Part shown: piece after piece, positions 23,804 to 36,582 of the stretch | Numbering within the stretch: position 1 is the stretch's first letter | Layout of the letters: each line of letters begins with the position of its first letter | Translations under genes and position numbers: made by a program | DNA from: Ceratotherium simum simum | Lineage: Eukaryota > Chordata > Mammalia > Perissodactyla > Rhinocerotidae | NCBI RefSeq assembly: GCF_000283155.1 | Contig: NW_004454281.1 | Coordinates: 364,259-428,258, forward strand | DNA: 64,000 nt | Reading direction: 5' to 3' | The notes under the pieces: model-generated | Told to the model about the DNA's origin: nothing | Database searches by the model: none | Seen by the model: only the letters and a program-made list of their open reading frames with translations

Positions 23804-26254
23804 TATGCTTAATTTTTTGAGGAGCTGCCGTATTGATTTCCATAATGACTATGCTGTTTTACATCCCACCAACAGTGCACAAGGTGCACAATTTCTCCTC
23901 TTTCTTGTTAACACTCGCTATTTTGTGTTTTTAGGAGTAGCCGTCTAATGGGTGTAAGGTGTCCTTTCATTGTGCTTTTGATTTACATTTCCCTAGTGAT
24001 TAGTAATGTTGAGCATCTTTTCATATACTTGTTGGCCATTTGTATATCTTCTTTGGAGAAATCTCTATTCACATTCTTTTCCCATTTTTTAATTGGGTTA
24101 TTTGGGTTTTTGTTGTTGAGTTATAGGAGTTTTTTATATTTTCTGGCTATTAATCCCTTATCAGATATATGATTTGCAAATATTTTTTCCCATTTCTTAG
24201 GTTGCCTTCTCACTCTGTTGATGATGTCATTTGATGAACATAAGTTTTAAATTTTGATATAGTTCAATTTATCTGTTTTTACTTTTATTGCCCAGGCTTT
24301 TGATGTCATAGCCAAGAAATCATTGCCAAATCCAACATCATAAAGCTTTTCCCCTATGTTTTCTTCTAAGAGCTTTATAGTTTTAGGTCTTATGTTTAGG
24401 TCTTTGATGCATTTTGAGTTAATTTTTGTATATGGTGTAAGATAAGGGTACAACTTCAGTCTTTTGCATGTGGATATCCAGTTTTCTCAGCACTATTTTT
24501 TGAAAAGATTGTTCTTTCCTCCATTGAATCGTCTTGACACTCTTGTAAAAAATCAATTGACCATATATGTGAGGATTTATTTCTGTTCTATTCCATTGGT
24601 CTATAAGTTAGTCTTCATGCCGTGACCACATTCTTTTGATTACTGTAGCTTTGTGGTAACTTTTGAAATCAGGAAGTGTGAGTCCTCCAACTTTGCTCTT
24701 CTTTTTTAAGATTGTTTTGGCTATTCAGGGCCCATTGAGGTTCCATACGAATTTTAGCATGGATTTTCCTATTTCTGTAAAAAATGCCATTGGGATTTTG
24801 ATAGGGATTACATTAAATTTGTAGATTGCTTTGGGTAGTGTTGACATCTTAACAATATCAAGTCTTCCAATCCATGAGCAAGGGATGTCTTTCCATTTTT
24901 TTAGGTCCTCTTTAGTTTCTTGCAGCAAGATTTTGTAGTTTTCAGTGTACAAGCCTTTCTTCTCCTTAGTTGTTTATCCCTAGGTATTTTATTCTTTTTT
25001 ATGCTATTGTAAATGAAATCATTTTCTTAATTTCCTTTTTGGATTGTCCATTGTTAGTGCATAGAAGTGCAACTGATTTCTGTGTATTGATTTTGTACCC
25101 TGCAACTTTCCTTAACTTGTTTATTAGTTCTGAGTTTTTTGTGGAATCTTTAGGATTTTCTACATATAAGATCATGTTATCTGCAAACAGAGATAATTTT
25201 TCTTCCTCCTTTCCAATTTGGATACCTTTTATTTCCTTTTCTTGCATAATTGCTCTGACTGGGACTTCTAGTACTGTTTGAGTAGAAGTGGCAAAAGTGG
25301 GCATCCTTGTCTTATTTCTGGTCTTAGAGGAAAAGCTTTCAGTCTTTCGGCATTGAGTGTGATGTTAGTTGTGGTGTATGTATAATATGATATGTAGCAT
25401 GTGTGGTATGATGTAGCTTTCCATATATGGCCTTTACTACATTGAGGACGTTCCCTTCTATTCCTCGTTTGTTTTGTGTTTTTATCGTGAAGGAGTGTTG
25501 AATTTTGTCAGATGCTTTTTACGCATCAGTGGAAATGATCATTTTTTTCCCTGTCATTCTGTTAACATGGTGTGTATTGTGTTGATTGATTTTCGTATGT
25601 TGAGCCATCCTTGCATTCAAGAGTAAATCCCACTTGGTCGTGGTGTATAATCCTTTTAATATGCTGCTGAATTCAGTTTGCTGGTTGTTTTGGTGAGGAT
25701 TTTTATGTCAATGTTCATAAGGGGTCTTGATCCATAGTGTTCTTTTTTGGCTTTGGTATCAGGGTAATGTTGGCCTTATAGAATGAGTTAGGAAGTATTC
25801 CCTTCTCTTCAGTTTTTGTTAACAGCTTGAGGAAGATTGATGTTAATTCTTCTTTGAATGTTTGGTAGAATTCACCAGTGAAACTGTCTCGTCCTGGCCT
25901 TTCTTTATTGAGAGGTTTTTGAGTACTGATTCAATCTCCTTACTAGTTACAGGTCTGCTCACATTTACTCTTCCTTCATAGGTCCATTTTGGTAGATTGT
26001 GTGTTTTTAGGAATTCGTCCATTTCATCTAGGTTATCCAATTTGCTGGTGTATAATTGTTCATAGTATTCTCTTATTATCTTTTTATTTTAAAGTATTAT
26101 ACAAGGGGAAAAAAAGGAAACAAATATACAAGGGAAAGGCATACTAAACACAATTGAGTGGCTTTTTTTTTTTTTTTACATTTTTCAAGCTTATTTTTAA
26201 GCAACTGAATTTTAAACTTAAGGTAGCTAAAAGTATTCCTTTGTTTTTCTTCTT

Positions 26255-26400
26255 TTTTTTTTCAGGGTTATTTAGATATGATTGACATAAAACATTGTAA
26301 GATATTTGAAGTGTACATCATGGTGATTTGATACACATATACGTGGTGAAAAGATTCCTACCATCTAGTTAATTATCACATCCGTCACCTCACATATTTG
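26255..26400 (-). mobile_element. Second LINE-1 3' UTR fragment, antisense
   Basis: The plus strand reads TTATTTAGATATGATTGACA, then GGTGATTTGATACACATATA and ATCCGTCACCTCACATATTT. This is the reverse complement of an L1MA-like 3' terminus. It is separate from the LINE-1 to its left. A short (GT)n tract follows at about 26411-26430. Confidence 0.8.
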
Positions 26401-29400
26401 TTTATTTATCTGTGTGTGTGTGTTTGTTTGGGCTGGTCGTTTGGGCTGGTTGGCCTTTGTCTTGTGTTTTGTGGACTCATGCCCACTTCCTTGCAGTCGT
26501 CAGGCCAAGGCCTGCAGCTTTCCTGAGACAGTATGAACACCCCCCTGCAGCTGGCCCAGGACTTCTGGGACGGCTGGAGCCGGCCTGAGGCAAACAGAGC
26601 ATCAGCGCCCTGCTGGAAATAGAGCTGGCCCTCTCGGCAGCCCCCCCGGTTCCCTGAGGGGCCTTGCCTGGACCCTCTGCTTGCGGTGTGGTACCGTGGT
26701 TTAAATTCCTGCAGCACAAGCAGGGGTGGCTTGGGTTAGCCAGGCCTCGCGACTCTGCTGTTGTTCCCTTCCTTCTGTTCTTAAAGCAGCGTCAGGGCTC
26801 AGGCTGAGCCGTGTGCTGCCTCCCAGGCAGAGAGCGACCACGTGAACGGCAAATGATGACTCTGAAAATCCAGAAACTTCACCATCATGTCTCCTCAAGG
26901 GATTTCAGAGCTAGGTTAACCTTTTTAAAGAGCTCGAGTTAAGGAGGTGAGGCATTTTGTTTATTTTAACAAAGCTGTCAGCTATTTCTTACCTTAAAAG
27001 AGTGTCGATAGTGTGAGAGATGATGAGTGGGCGCAGAGTGCTGCGGCTGGCATCCGCGTGGACAGTGCGGTGGAGAGTGTGACCCGTCCTCAGGGCGGCA
27101 GGGACGTCTGCACAGCGGTGGGCCGGGCTGGCGGGCTGCGGAGCGGACACCGCACAGTTAGGAGACGGGGGACCACCTGCCTCAAGAGAGCGGATCGTAC
27201 AATGCCTGGAAGAGACCTGGCCACGGTTTCCTCAGCTTGTTTTCTGGACAGAAGGCTCAGATTCGGACCTGGACACTGGCAACCTCACTACAGGCCTTCT
27301 CTGTGAGCCCCGGGTCTGCTTGTTCTCCTCAGGGACTTCCTGTTAGGTGAAAGCTTGGCCCGGGATCCATTTTGCATGTCTCCTGCCTTCCCTCTTCTAT
27401 CAGCTCTGTCCTTTTCTGCTGGTCTGGAAGGACGGCCCTGAGTGGGCTCTCTGTTGCCTCGCTGTCTGATGTGCTCCAGCGGCTTGTCTGCTGTTTGCTG
27501 CCTCTACCGTCTTCTCCTTTGAATCTCCACGGGATCCCCATCATTTGTGATGCCTCTTTTTCCTTGTGATCTGTTCCAAGTTCATTAGTTCCTGTCTTTA
27601 ACCTTTTGAGGACACATATCAGCCATTCCCTAATATTTGTGCTAATAAATGCACAAATATTAAAACTAAAACGTAATTCAGTGGAAGGCAGCTCTCCCAC
27701 GTCCTCTGAGGGGGCGCTGGAGTGCTGCTGGGGTGAGGGGGGTGGTCTGTACATGCTGGGTGCTTCTGTTTGGGGTCCGTGGCCCTGCCACCCAGGCCTG
27801 TCACAGAGACACCTCAGTGTGGATCAGAGGCTGTAGCCACTTGCAGACTGTGATGTCAGGGATAGGCCTGACCTCTTGGTGGGGGACAACCTGGCCTGGT
27901 GTTCAGGCCAGAATGGGGTCTGCCCAGGACGCTGACCCTCACCAGGAGCCATGATGGCTGAGGAGTCATAGTCCTACCTTTCCCCAACCAAATGACCTGT
28001 CAGGACTTTCCAGCCACCCAACATCCATTTCCAGTGGGGCAAGTGATGCAGGGGTATCTGGTGAGCTCAGCAGCCGCCACACAGTGTGGATGGGCGTGTG
28101 CGTGTGCGTGCCTGTGGGTGTATCTCTGGGTCCCTGTGGGCGGGTGTTTGTATGAATGTGTGTGCATGATTGTGTGGGTGGCTGCACACGTGTACCTGCA
28201 GGTGGGTTTTAGGAGGTCCCCAGACTGTCAGCATGCCTTCTGCTGGGTCGCCGCCTCCTTGTGGCAGGGGCCGGACACAGACTTTCCTAGCAGGCTCTCG
28301 TGGTGTGTATGTGGGTGTGGGGGGGAGCCAGATGGGGGGGACACCGCAGGGCCTAAAGTCTGCCCTGGGTGGAGGTGGGATGGAGCCCCCTGTGCGTTCC
28401 CACTGGGTCATTTGCATATAAATGCGGGACTTTGCTGGAGGTTAGTGGCGTCTGGACCTGTTGCCATGGGCACTCCAGAGCTTCAGGACCAGCAGCTGGC
28501 TCCCAGGCAGGGAAGGGGGGTTGGGAGCAGCAAGGCTGGCATCCAGCTCAGCTTCTGGGAGGGAAGGGGTATCCATGGGCACCCCGGGAGGATCCAGAGC
28601 TTGCCAGAGACCACGTGGGACCCTGGGCAAGGGCAGACTGGAGGGGACCTGGCTCTTGGATGCAGAGGGCCAGGAGTGGGGCTGGAAGAGTCTGGAACCT
28701 CCCTCCTCAGGGCACACCCTGTTCTCTCACACATACCCACCTCTGATCCATCCAGAGCTGGGTGGCCACAGCCATTGCAGCAGCCTCGCCATGGCACCCT
28801 GCTGCTGCCCATGGCAGCCGGGGGCTCTTCCTGACACCTGTGCTGCTCGTTGGCCCTGTCCCCCCACTGGGCTGTGGGCATCGCGCAGGCAGGGCCCGGT
28901 AGAGTCTCCCTGCTTGGGTCCCCAGTGTTGTTCCCTGATGAGGGAATGAATTACCAATTTCCCCACACATCTCACTCTTCCCAGAGAACTTCGGGGATCC
29001 AGCTGAGCCCCAGGCCCATCTCCCCGGTTGGCAAGGCCCCACACGGGGCTATGTTGGAACCCCCCGCCGGCCCGTGGCCCTGCTGACCCTCCCTCCCAGG
29101 GCTGTGGGGAGGATTGACGGGTGTTGCTGATGATGGTCCCAGGATGTGCCTGATGCCTGCGAGTGTCAGCGGCTAGCAGGAATGCCCACAGGAAAGCAGG
29201 CGGGAGGGTGAGGTGGGGGCCTTCATGGGGGTGCATGGGGCGCTTGCTGACTCAGAGGGGCATTGCTGGGTCAGGGTCGCCCCTCGGCCTCTCCCTGGGA
29301 CCTGTGTGGATCTGCCTACAAAGGGACAAATCCCTCATGGGCCAGCACTGCCTCATGCTACAGCCTGGGGGCTGTGACCCCCTACCCCAGGGGCTTAGTT

Positions 29401-32400
29401 AGCAAAGCTGCAGTAGGTCAGGCTGAGGTCACTTGGGGAGGGCCATGCAGGCAGAGTGCCCAGCATGAGGGGGCACTGCCAGGTGCCCAGTCAGCAGCAG
29501 TCAGGGTATCAGGGACCCGTGGACTAGGGTGGGGAGGGACTCTAGGCTGGGGCCACCTCCAGGGCTGGGGGCCTGCTGGGGTGAGCCTCCTTGCGTGTGG
29601 GGCTGGGGCACAGACAGGGCAGCCATGCTGGGTGGGGGGCACTGTGCTCTGGGTCCTGTCACCATACCCTGGACGGACACTGTCCTCAGGGTGCCATCTC
29701 CCCAACCTTGGAGCAAGCCGGGCCACTTTGCCCTTTTCCAGGCCTGTCCTGAGATTGTGGCTGCAGCGAGGCTGCCCCGGGCCACTCAGCTGGGCCCGCC
29801 ACGTCCTGCCGAGGGCAGGCGGATGAAGACAGGGCCCCTACAGCAGGGGAGCCAGGCCAGAGAAGTGAGGGACAGTGAGCTGGGACGTGCACAGCCCCGT
29901 AGTGGGCCTGGCACCAGCCCTCCCACCATCCAACCCGGCCCCCTGCACCCTCCCCCAAGGACTGTACTGTGTCCGTTTCACTGGGTCTTGAGCTGGTTCC
30001 TGTCAGGCAGGAGTTCCCGCTGCCAATGGCTTTTTCCACTTCTCCAGGCGGAGCGTGTTCCTTGTCAAAACGATGGGGAAGACAGTGGGAAATCCCCCAA
30101 TATCCAACAGAGAGCCGCTGCTCGGGCCGTGGGCTCCTCCCAGGGACCCTTCTGTAGGCAGCTGGGGCAGGGGTGTAGGGGTATGGATGTGTCCCAGCCC
30201 CTAACCATCAGGCTCTCCAGCCCTGGCTTACTTGGCCCTGCAACCCCGGGGTGAGGGGTATAGGCTGGGGGACCCTGCGTTGCCTCCCAGAGGCTTATTG
30301 ACCACAGGCTTCCAGGGGCTGCACCCCCACTGCCCCTCAAAGGGGCTTTGTACCTCTACAAAGAGGCTCTGTCTCTCCTAGAGAAGCCTGGGTGTTGCCA
30401 TGGTGATGGGGGGCGGGGTCCACCATGTGTGGGGGAAAGGGCATTCCAGGCAGAGGGCACTGGGGTACACAGGCCATGGCCCTCGGCCTGGCTAGACAGC
30501 TACCCTGTCTGTGTCTTGCTGGGACCATCAGGGCATCTCTCGGATCCTTTGGCCCTTGGTAGGGGCTGGGCTCCCAGGCCCTGGGGCCCGTTGGATCTGT
30601 CTGGATTTGGTCCCAGCCTGGCTGTGAGCCCCGGCTCCTCCTCTGGAATGCCTGGGTCCCTGTGCCCACCCCAGAGTGCGGTGGGATGGGGCTAGGCCCT
30701 CATAACTGCCCACCATGCTTCTCCTCTCTCCCTGAGATGGAGTGGAGGTTGAGCGGGACTGGGGGTTGGGGCGTTGGGGGAACCACACAGGGCACCTTGC
30801 AGGCCCGGTGCCTGGTGGGGGAGGCGATGGAGGCAGCGGGCCAGCCTGCCCCACAGAGTGGAATACCTTGGGGCTCGACACCTCCCTGACCCTCTCAGGC
30901 TCCCCTCTCGTGGTCAAGGGTGGAGTGGGTGGGCTACCCATGCAGGCAGAGAGGGCACTGTGACTGCCAGTCCCCAGCCATCCCTGCCTGGAGCTCCATG
31001 ACTCCCTAACCATAGGGCCTTGAGCCCTTGGGGTGCCCCCGGGTTGGCTGCCACAGGGACTGCGGAGGGGGTGGGTCCTTGCTGCCTGTACCCCACCCTC
31101 AGAGCCTGCAGGGCACCGCCGTTGGGCTGTGGCTGTTGCTGGAATCTGGGTCAGGCACAGGAGGGGCAGTGAGGGGGCTGCTCTGAACACCAGCCTGGGG
31201 GCCTGCTGTCCATCCCCATCCCATGAGTCCTCACGGAGAGGTGGGTCCCACAGAACCCAGGAGACTTGGAGGGTGCCACAGTTGGCTCAGGTAGCGTGTC
31301 TCTCTGACCTGCCCCAGTAGGAATCTCAGGCTGAGACCCTCCGGGGGGCCCTGGCACTGGCTCCCTATGGCTTGAGTTGCTCACCAAGTGGGGCAGCAGC
31401 TGGAATGCTCACCTGCCCCCGCCTGCCCGCCCGCCAGGGTGAGGCTTGCTTCTGCCATGTCTGGCCTGCAGTCACCTGGCCACTCCTCAGACTCAGCTCT
31501 GGGCCCAGGCTTTCAGCTCGCCAGACCCCAGGCTCCCCAGGCCCCCAGAAATGTCCCTGCCTTGACCTGACCCTAAGCCTCCTACATCAGCCCCCCCACC
31601 GCCCCCCGTCCTCCTGGGCCGCCAGCCCAGTGGCCCCTGCCCTGGGGCTGACCAGCGCTGCCCTTGGCCTAGGGCGCTCCATTTGCACAGGGCAAGAACC
31701 CCTTGGGAAGAACACTCCCGGACTGTTCTCACCCCCAGTCATCCTCCATATGATCTTCGGATGTGTGCTGCTGGACGTCCACGTGGACAGCCTAGGGGCA
31801 GAAGGAGGTCACTGGGGGGCTGTCTCTGTCTGTCCCCCGCCCTCCATGGTATCTGGCCCAGTGCGGCAGGGGCCCTTCTCTGCTGGGGAAATCTGATTTT
31901 CAGGCTGAATCCAATTATGGCTCGCACAGCTCCCTGAAAATCCCGCTGCAGCTGCATCCCTGCGGCGGCTGATGGCACCGCCCAGGCCCCTGGGGAGCTG
32001 AGTTCACCAGCCTCCTCGCTCACTTGCCGCCTTCTGGGGCGTCTGCTTTCCTTTCTGACTTACTTTCTGATTGTGGCAGGAGCTCCTGCTCCTCCTCGAA
32101 CGCTGGCACGTGCAGACCTCTAGGGCCGGGGCCCGGAGCAGCCTGTGGGCTAGCCCTCTGCCCCAAGCGCCACTGCCACCTGAGTCACATTTCTTGCCGT
32201 CTTTTTTCTGTGTGCACACACGATCATTTCCACGCTCACTGCTTTGCACCTTGTCTCTGTGGCCACGTTACTTGTTTATGGCCTTGACCCAGTGTGAGTT
32301 GGGGTTTTGGGTTTTCCTATTGATTTGTAAGAGCACCTGATAGCTGAGGGTACCACTTTAATGCTTGATGTTACGAACGCTTGCTCCCAGCATGTCCATT

Positions 32401-32439
32401 GCCTTTTGTTGTCTTTATGTCTTTTTCTCTTGCTTTCTA

Positions 32440-32610
32440 TTCCAGAGAATTACAAATGCACAAAAGCGGGGAGACTAGTGTGACGTGTCCCCACGTGCCC
32501 CTCGCCGGCTTCCGCCGTGATGAAGTCGCGGTTCAGAAGTAAAGTCATTACCCAGCTTTTGTCTGAAACGCTCGCTGCCTGTGTTGCTCTAAATGGTGTC
32601 ACTTAAAAAA
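32440..32610 (+). repeat. Retroposon-like remnant with oligo-A end
   Basis: About 170 bases that differ in composition from their flanks end in TCACTTAAAAAAAAAAAAAA (about 32599-32618). The A-rich terminus and upstream words (GAGAATTACAAATGCACAAA, CATTACCCAGCTTTTGTCTG) suggest an old retroposed 3' end. Family not recognised. Confidence 0.3.
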
Positions 32611-33484
32611 AAAAAAAACCGTAATAGCCATATGTGGTGCTTTGTTTTGGCTGTACAGAGATGTTTCATTCTCACAGAGTCGAGCTGGCCCATCTTTCCT
32701 TGGCAGTTTCTTCCACGCTTTAAGGTTGACAACAGCCTTCTCCCGCCCAGGCACCCCAGACCCCGCACTGACTGTGAGTGACCCTCTGGTCCTGGCTGGC
32801 TGGCAGGACGGACGTGGAGTCCGCCCTATGTGAACCCCACACCCCGGGCCTCCTGCTCCAGCCCTGTCCCTGGCCTCGGCACAGTGCCTGTCCTTGTGGG
32901 CTCGGCCAGAAGCTATCCCCGTGTCTGACCACAGTAGGGGCGACAGGGTAAAGATGGGCCCCATGGGCAGTGCCTGGGGGAGACACTTTCCCCTTCCAGG
33001 CTGAGAGTGGGCTTTGGCACCACCAGCCTGGGTTCTGCTCCTGGTGGCACCATTTCCTCCCCGTCTAGGTGGGTGGGGGGCAGAGATGTGGAAGGAGGCT
33101 CAGCCAGTGGCCAATCCTCTCCCTCCCCTCATGGGGGGCAGGGGCAGTGGGCAGTGTGCCCTCAGATGGCCGTTGAGGGTTCAGGACTGGAGCCCAGGCC
33201 CCCCCTGCGGGCCTGACCCCTAAGAATTTCCTCCAATTCCTCAGCCCGGATTGGACTCAGGCCCCATAATTTGATTTCTTGGAGCTGGGTCTGGCTGGAC
33301 TCCTGAGGAGGAATGTCTGGGTCGGCAGGAAGGCATCAAATGTGGGTTTAGGTTTCAGGGGAAGGATCAGCATCTCCCCTAGTTACTCTGATGGTGCCTT
33401 CGTTTTCCTGATGGAGCCAGTACTGGCAGGGTTGTGCCTACAGCTCTGGGGCTGAGGTTCCCTCCTCCCAGTAGTGTTTCAGAA

Positions 33485-33755
33485 CCCCGTTCTTGCCCAC
33501 CTGCCCACCAGTTCATCCCCGCCAACTGTCCGTTGGCTCATCCCTCCAGCCAGCCTCCCATTCTTCCACCCACCTGTGTACCCATTCACCTGCCCATCCA
33601 ACAATCCACCCACCCATCCATCTACCCCCATCTTCTCTTACAACTACCTGCTCCCCCTCCTATCCATGCATCTGTTCACCTGTTCATCCATTTCCCCTTC
33701 CGTCCAGCCGCCTACCCTTCCATCCCTCCATCCACCCACCAATCCATCCACCTGG
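33485..33755. repeat. Degenerate CATCCACC / ATCC minisatellite
   Basis: The stretch consists of imperfect CCATCCA, CCACCCA, TTCATCC and similar words repeated for about 270 bases. Because the repeats lack stop codons, all three plus frames stay open across it. That explains the apparent proline/serine/histidine-rich open frames here. Confidence 0.85.
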
Positions 33756-36179
33756 GGTCATTCCTGGGGTGCCCAGGCCTGGACAGGCTTTCCCCAGGTC
33801 GACCACCTCCGCTCCTGCCCTAGGACAGGCAGGGCTGTCTCTGGACGGCATGTTCATCCACCTCTTCTTGCTAAATCAACTCCACGGGCGGCTGGGCAGA
33901 TGAGCGTATGTGGGGAGATGCCACCTCCACCAAGGACTTGCAAAGCCGGTGGTTGGGGTCTGGGTGGGGGTTGTAAGGGATCTGCCTGGCAGGCAGTGCG
34001 CGGCCCTTCCCAGGTGGATGGAGGCTGTGATGGCATCGGCCAGAGAGGAGATTGAGGGTCAGCCGAGGTCCTGCAGCATGGCACTTCCCTGCCCGCCCCC
34101 AGACCCTCCAGGGCCACAGCAGAAGCGAATCTGGTGTTCACCCCTACCCAGGATTGGGGCCCCATCCCAAGGCCCAGCTGGGGAAAATGTGTTTGAAGTC
34201 TTGTGGCTGATCTTAAAAATTCATGTACATTTTGCCTTCCATGTCATCACATATTTATTGTTTTAACATAAAAATAGCATTTTGAGTTGCCATCAGGAAA
34301 GCTGCTCTCTGGGGTGCTGGCCTAGGTCACCTGCACGGGCACATGCTCCTGTGCGTGGGCCGTGCACCTCAGACCCAGGAAGGCCACCATGTTGGGGGAG
34401 TGGGCCCAGGTCTTCCCTGCTTCCTCGATGCCCCCGGCCGGTGGCTGCCCTAAAGGCCACTGAGGTAACAAAGCTGCAGCCTGAGGGCTCGGCACCTCCA
34501 CGCGCAGGCAGACAGAGGGGTGCACCCTCAGCCTGGGACAGAGGGCATGGGCACCAGACCCGGGGTTTCTGCTTTCTTGTGGGCAGCTGTGGGGTACTCT
34601 CTCCCGGGGCTGGCTAGTGTTTGGGGGTGTCTCCTGGGAGACACACAGTTATTTAGCTCCAGCTGAGAGAACTGGGCAATGAGAAAGTCAGTGTGGGGTT
34701 TGGCCACCTTCTCGCTGTAGCCTCAGGGTTCTGGCCCCCCCGCCAACCCCTAGACGGAGCGAGTGGACCCCCTGTGCAGGGGTGCTCCTTGGACCCCTGG
34801 AGGGGCCAGGGCAGGGCAGCTGGAGGCTGGGGCTGCGTGCTCACGGCCGTGGATGCACTGTGCTGTTTGTCCCTTATTCCCTGCTGGCTCCCCTCCACCC
34901 CCAGCAGCCACCACCTCTCCTTCTTCCAGCTGTGCTGGTCTCACTGCCCATCCGCACGGTCACGCCGACAGTTTTGTGTGAGAGGGGCTGGGAGTGGAGC
35001 ACAGCCTCTGGCACTTACGCTGGCTGCTTGCTCTCGCTGGGCTTCGGTTTCCCAAGCTGTCACAGTGGGCTGGGCTCTGCAGTGTCCTTTCACCTCGAGC
35101 TGCACCCATGCCCCCCAACTGTGTCCCTGGCCTAGCCGGCACCGGTATGGCCAGGCCCAGCACTGACCCTTCCTCTCTAGGGCTCTGTCTTTGCAGCCGG
35201 CTCCGCCCAGGCCAATGAGCAGCAGAGCTGGCCCTGCAGGGGTGCTGCCTGCTGTGCTGTGTCTCAGGCCCAGGCCCTACGTCGTCGGTGCAGGGAGGGG
35301 GCCAGCAGAGTCAGCCTCAGTCGGCTGGCATATGTTGGGCCAGGAGGAGGCCCTGAGCAGCACTGGGCAGTGTGGCTGCATGGCGTGCACCCTGTGTGCT
35401 GCTGCGTGCCTGGGTCTGAGCTCCACATACTTCTCCTGCTTCTTTTTGCCCAAGAAAAACGAACACGCTGGGCAGCCGGGAAGCAGTGTTCAGGAAAGTG
35501 CTGCCTTGTCATTGCAGCTGCCAAGCCTTCGCCACTCCCACTTGCTCCCCTGGGGCCTGCAGGGGCAGCACTGGGCCAGGGCCCAGGCAGGCCTGACCCT
35601 CCTAGGCCTTGGACACCTAGGCCCCTTCCCTCAGTCTCCATCTGGATTGGGCGTCAGGCACACAAGCCACTTCCAGGCACAGAATCTCAACCAGGCTGTA
35701 CTCGGTTTTCACTCTGCCATATGTGTAGACACCACCCTCATTCCCAGGCAGTGTGGCTGTGAATGGAGGCCAGACTGCTGGTCTGCAGGCCAGTGTCACC
35801 CCTGCAGCTGCCTAGGTGTCCAGGGCACCTGATGGCTGTGGAGCAGCTTCTCACTCTCTGCCCACAGGCACACCAGCTCTGCCACACCAGCTGCGTGGCT
35901 ATTGATGGGTCCCCCACCCTCCTGGGCCCCAGCGTTCACCTCAGTGAGATGGGCCTGGGCTAGCCCCATGAGACTGTGGTGAGCGGGCATGTGCTACGGG
36001 CAGCAGAGGGCCTGGGGGGTCTGAGAGCTGGTCACATTAGTTCTTCCTGCCCTTCCCTTCCCAGCGGGCTCTGGGACGCCCACGGTCCGTGGTTCTGCTG
36101 GGCCTGGCAGGAAGCAGAGGAGCCTGGATCAGAGCCCCACACCCCGCAGGGAGGGAGACGGCTGCTTCCAGCTGGCCTT

Positions 36180-36270
36180 GGATTAATGGCTTTTAATTTA
36201 GAATTTAATCAATGCAGCTTCTCTCCGGAGAGCTGGATGCTCCGGTCTGGGAGTGAGTCACGTGATCTGT
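36180..36270 (+). promoter_or_regulatory. AT-rich, E-box-containing candidate element before ARVCF coding exon 1
   Basis: In GC-rich surroundings, 36180-36217 holds homeobox-like words (GATTAATGG, TTTTAATTTAGAATTTAATC). At 36257-36266 follows GTCACGTGAT, an E-box close to the MITF/TFEB (CLEAR) consensus. It ends about 85 bases before the acceptor of ARVCF coding exon 1. Function is a guess from motif content only. Confidence 0.25.
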
Positions 36271-36372
36271 GAGTGAGGTGGGCAGGGGGCCCGTGCTGGC
36301 CTTTCCAGGCCTCTGCCCCGGCCCCACCCTGACCTTGCTCTGCTTTGCCTGCAGCCAGCAGGCATCCTGGTC

Positions 36373-36582
36373 ATGGAAGACTGCAACACGCGCTCGGCTG
36401 CCAGCATCCTGGCCTCGGTGAAGGAGCAGGAGGCCCGCTTTGAGCGGCTGACTCGGGCGCTGGAGCAGGAGCGACGCCATGTTGCCCTGCAGCTGGAGCG
36501 TGCCCAGCAGCCTGGTGTGGGCAGTGGTGGCGTGAGCAGTGGGCAGTCCCCGTCGATGGCCTGGCAACAGCTGGTCCTGCAG
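36373..36582 (+). CDS. ARVCF: ARVCF coding exon 1 (residues 1-70)
   Basis: The exon starts at an acceptor at 36355 (CTGCAG|CCAGC), with 18 untranslated bases before the ATG. It encodes M-E-D-C-N and the heptad-bearing coiled coil ([14 protein letters not shown] onwards), ending after LVLQ at the donor GTAACA. The intron that follows is phase 0. Confidence 0.97.

Larger units (their letters stand above)
23052..26080 (-). mobile_element. Truncated LINE-1, minus strand, decayed ORF2
   Basis: Read leftwards, the block contains parts of LINE-1 ORF2 in several frames. A reverse transcriptase entry segment lies at about 26040-25843, the region around the catalytic FADD box at about 25304-24999, and C-terminal segments at 24952-24725 and 24453-24247. 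A 3' UTR with a terminal A-rich tail follows at about 23055. The catalytic box reads F-A-D-N, so the second aspartate is lost, and the frame is broken repeatedly. The 5' part of the element is missing. Two ERE copies have inserted into it. It is a dead copy lying antisense in the ARVCF intron. Confidence 0.9.
8585..36354 (+). other. ARVCF: Long 5' intron of ARVCF
   Basis: About 27.8 kb without a recognisable coding exon. It is mostly GC-rich unique sequence carrying old repeats (MIR, L2, MER20), a LINE-1-rich AT block at 22.4-26.4 kb with nested SINEs, and simple repeats. Small AT-rich, motif-rich islands near 18.34-18.48, 31.87-31.97, 34.17-34.30 and 36.18-36.27 kb stand out from the GC-rich background and may be conserved regulatory elements or very old repeats. 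Confidence 0.6.

Noticed and set aside
24999..25304. A reverse-transcriptase-like frame that might have been a functional retroelement.
   Set aside because: The catalytic box has Asn for the second Asp, the frame is broken on both sides and the 5' part of the element is absent.
33474..34055. A 193-codon frame rich in Pro, Ser, His and Ile.
   Set aside because: It is driven by the degenerate CATCC minisatellite, which is open in all three plus frames.
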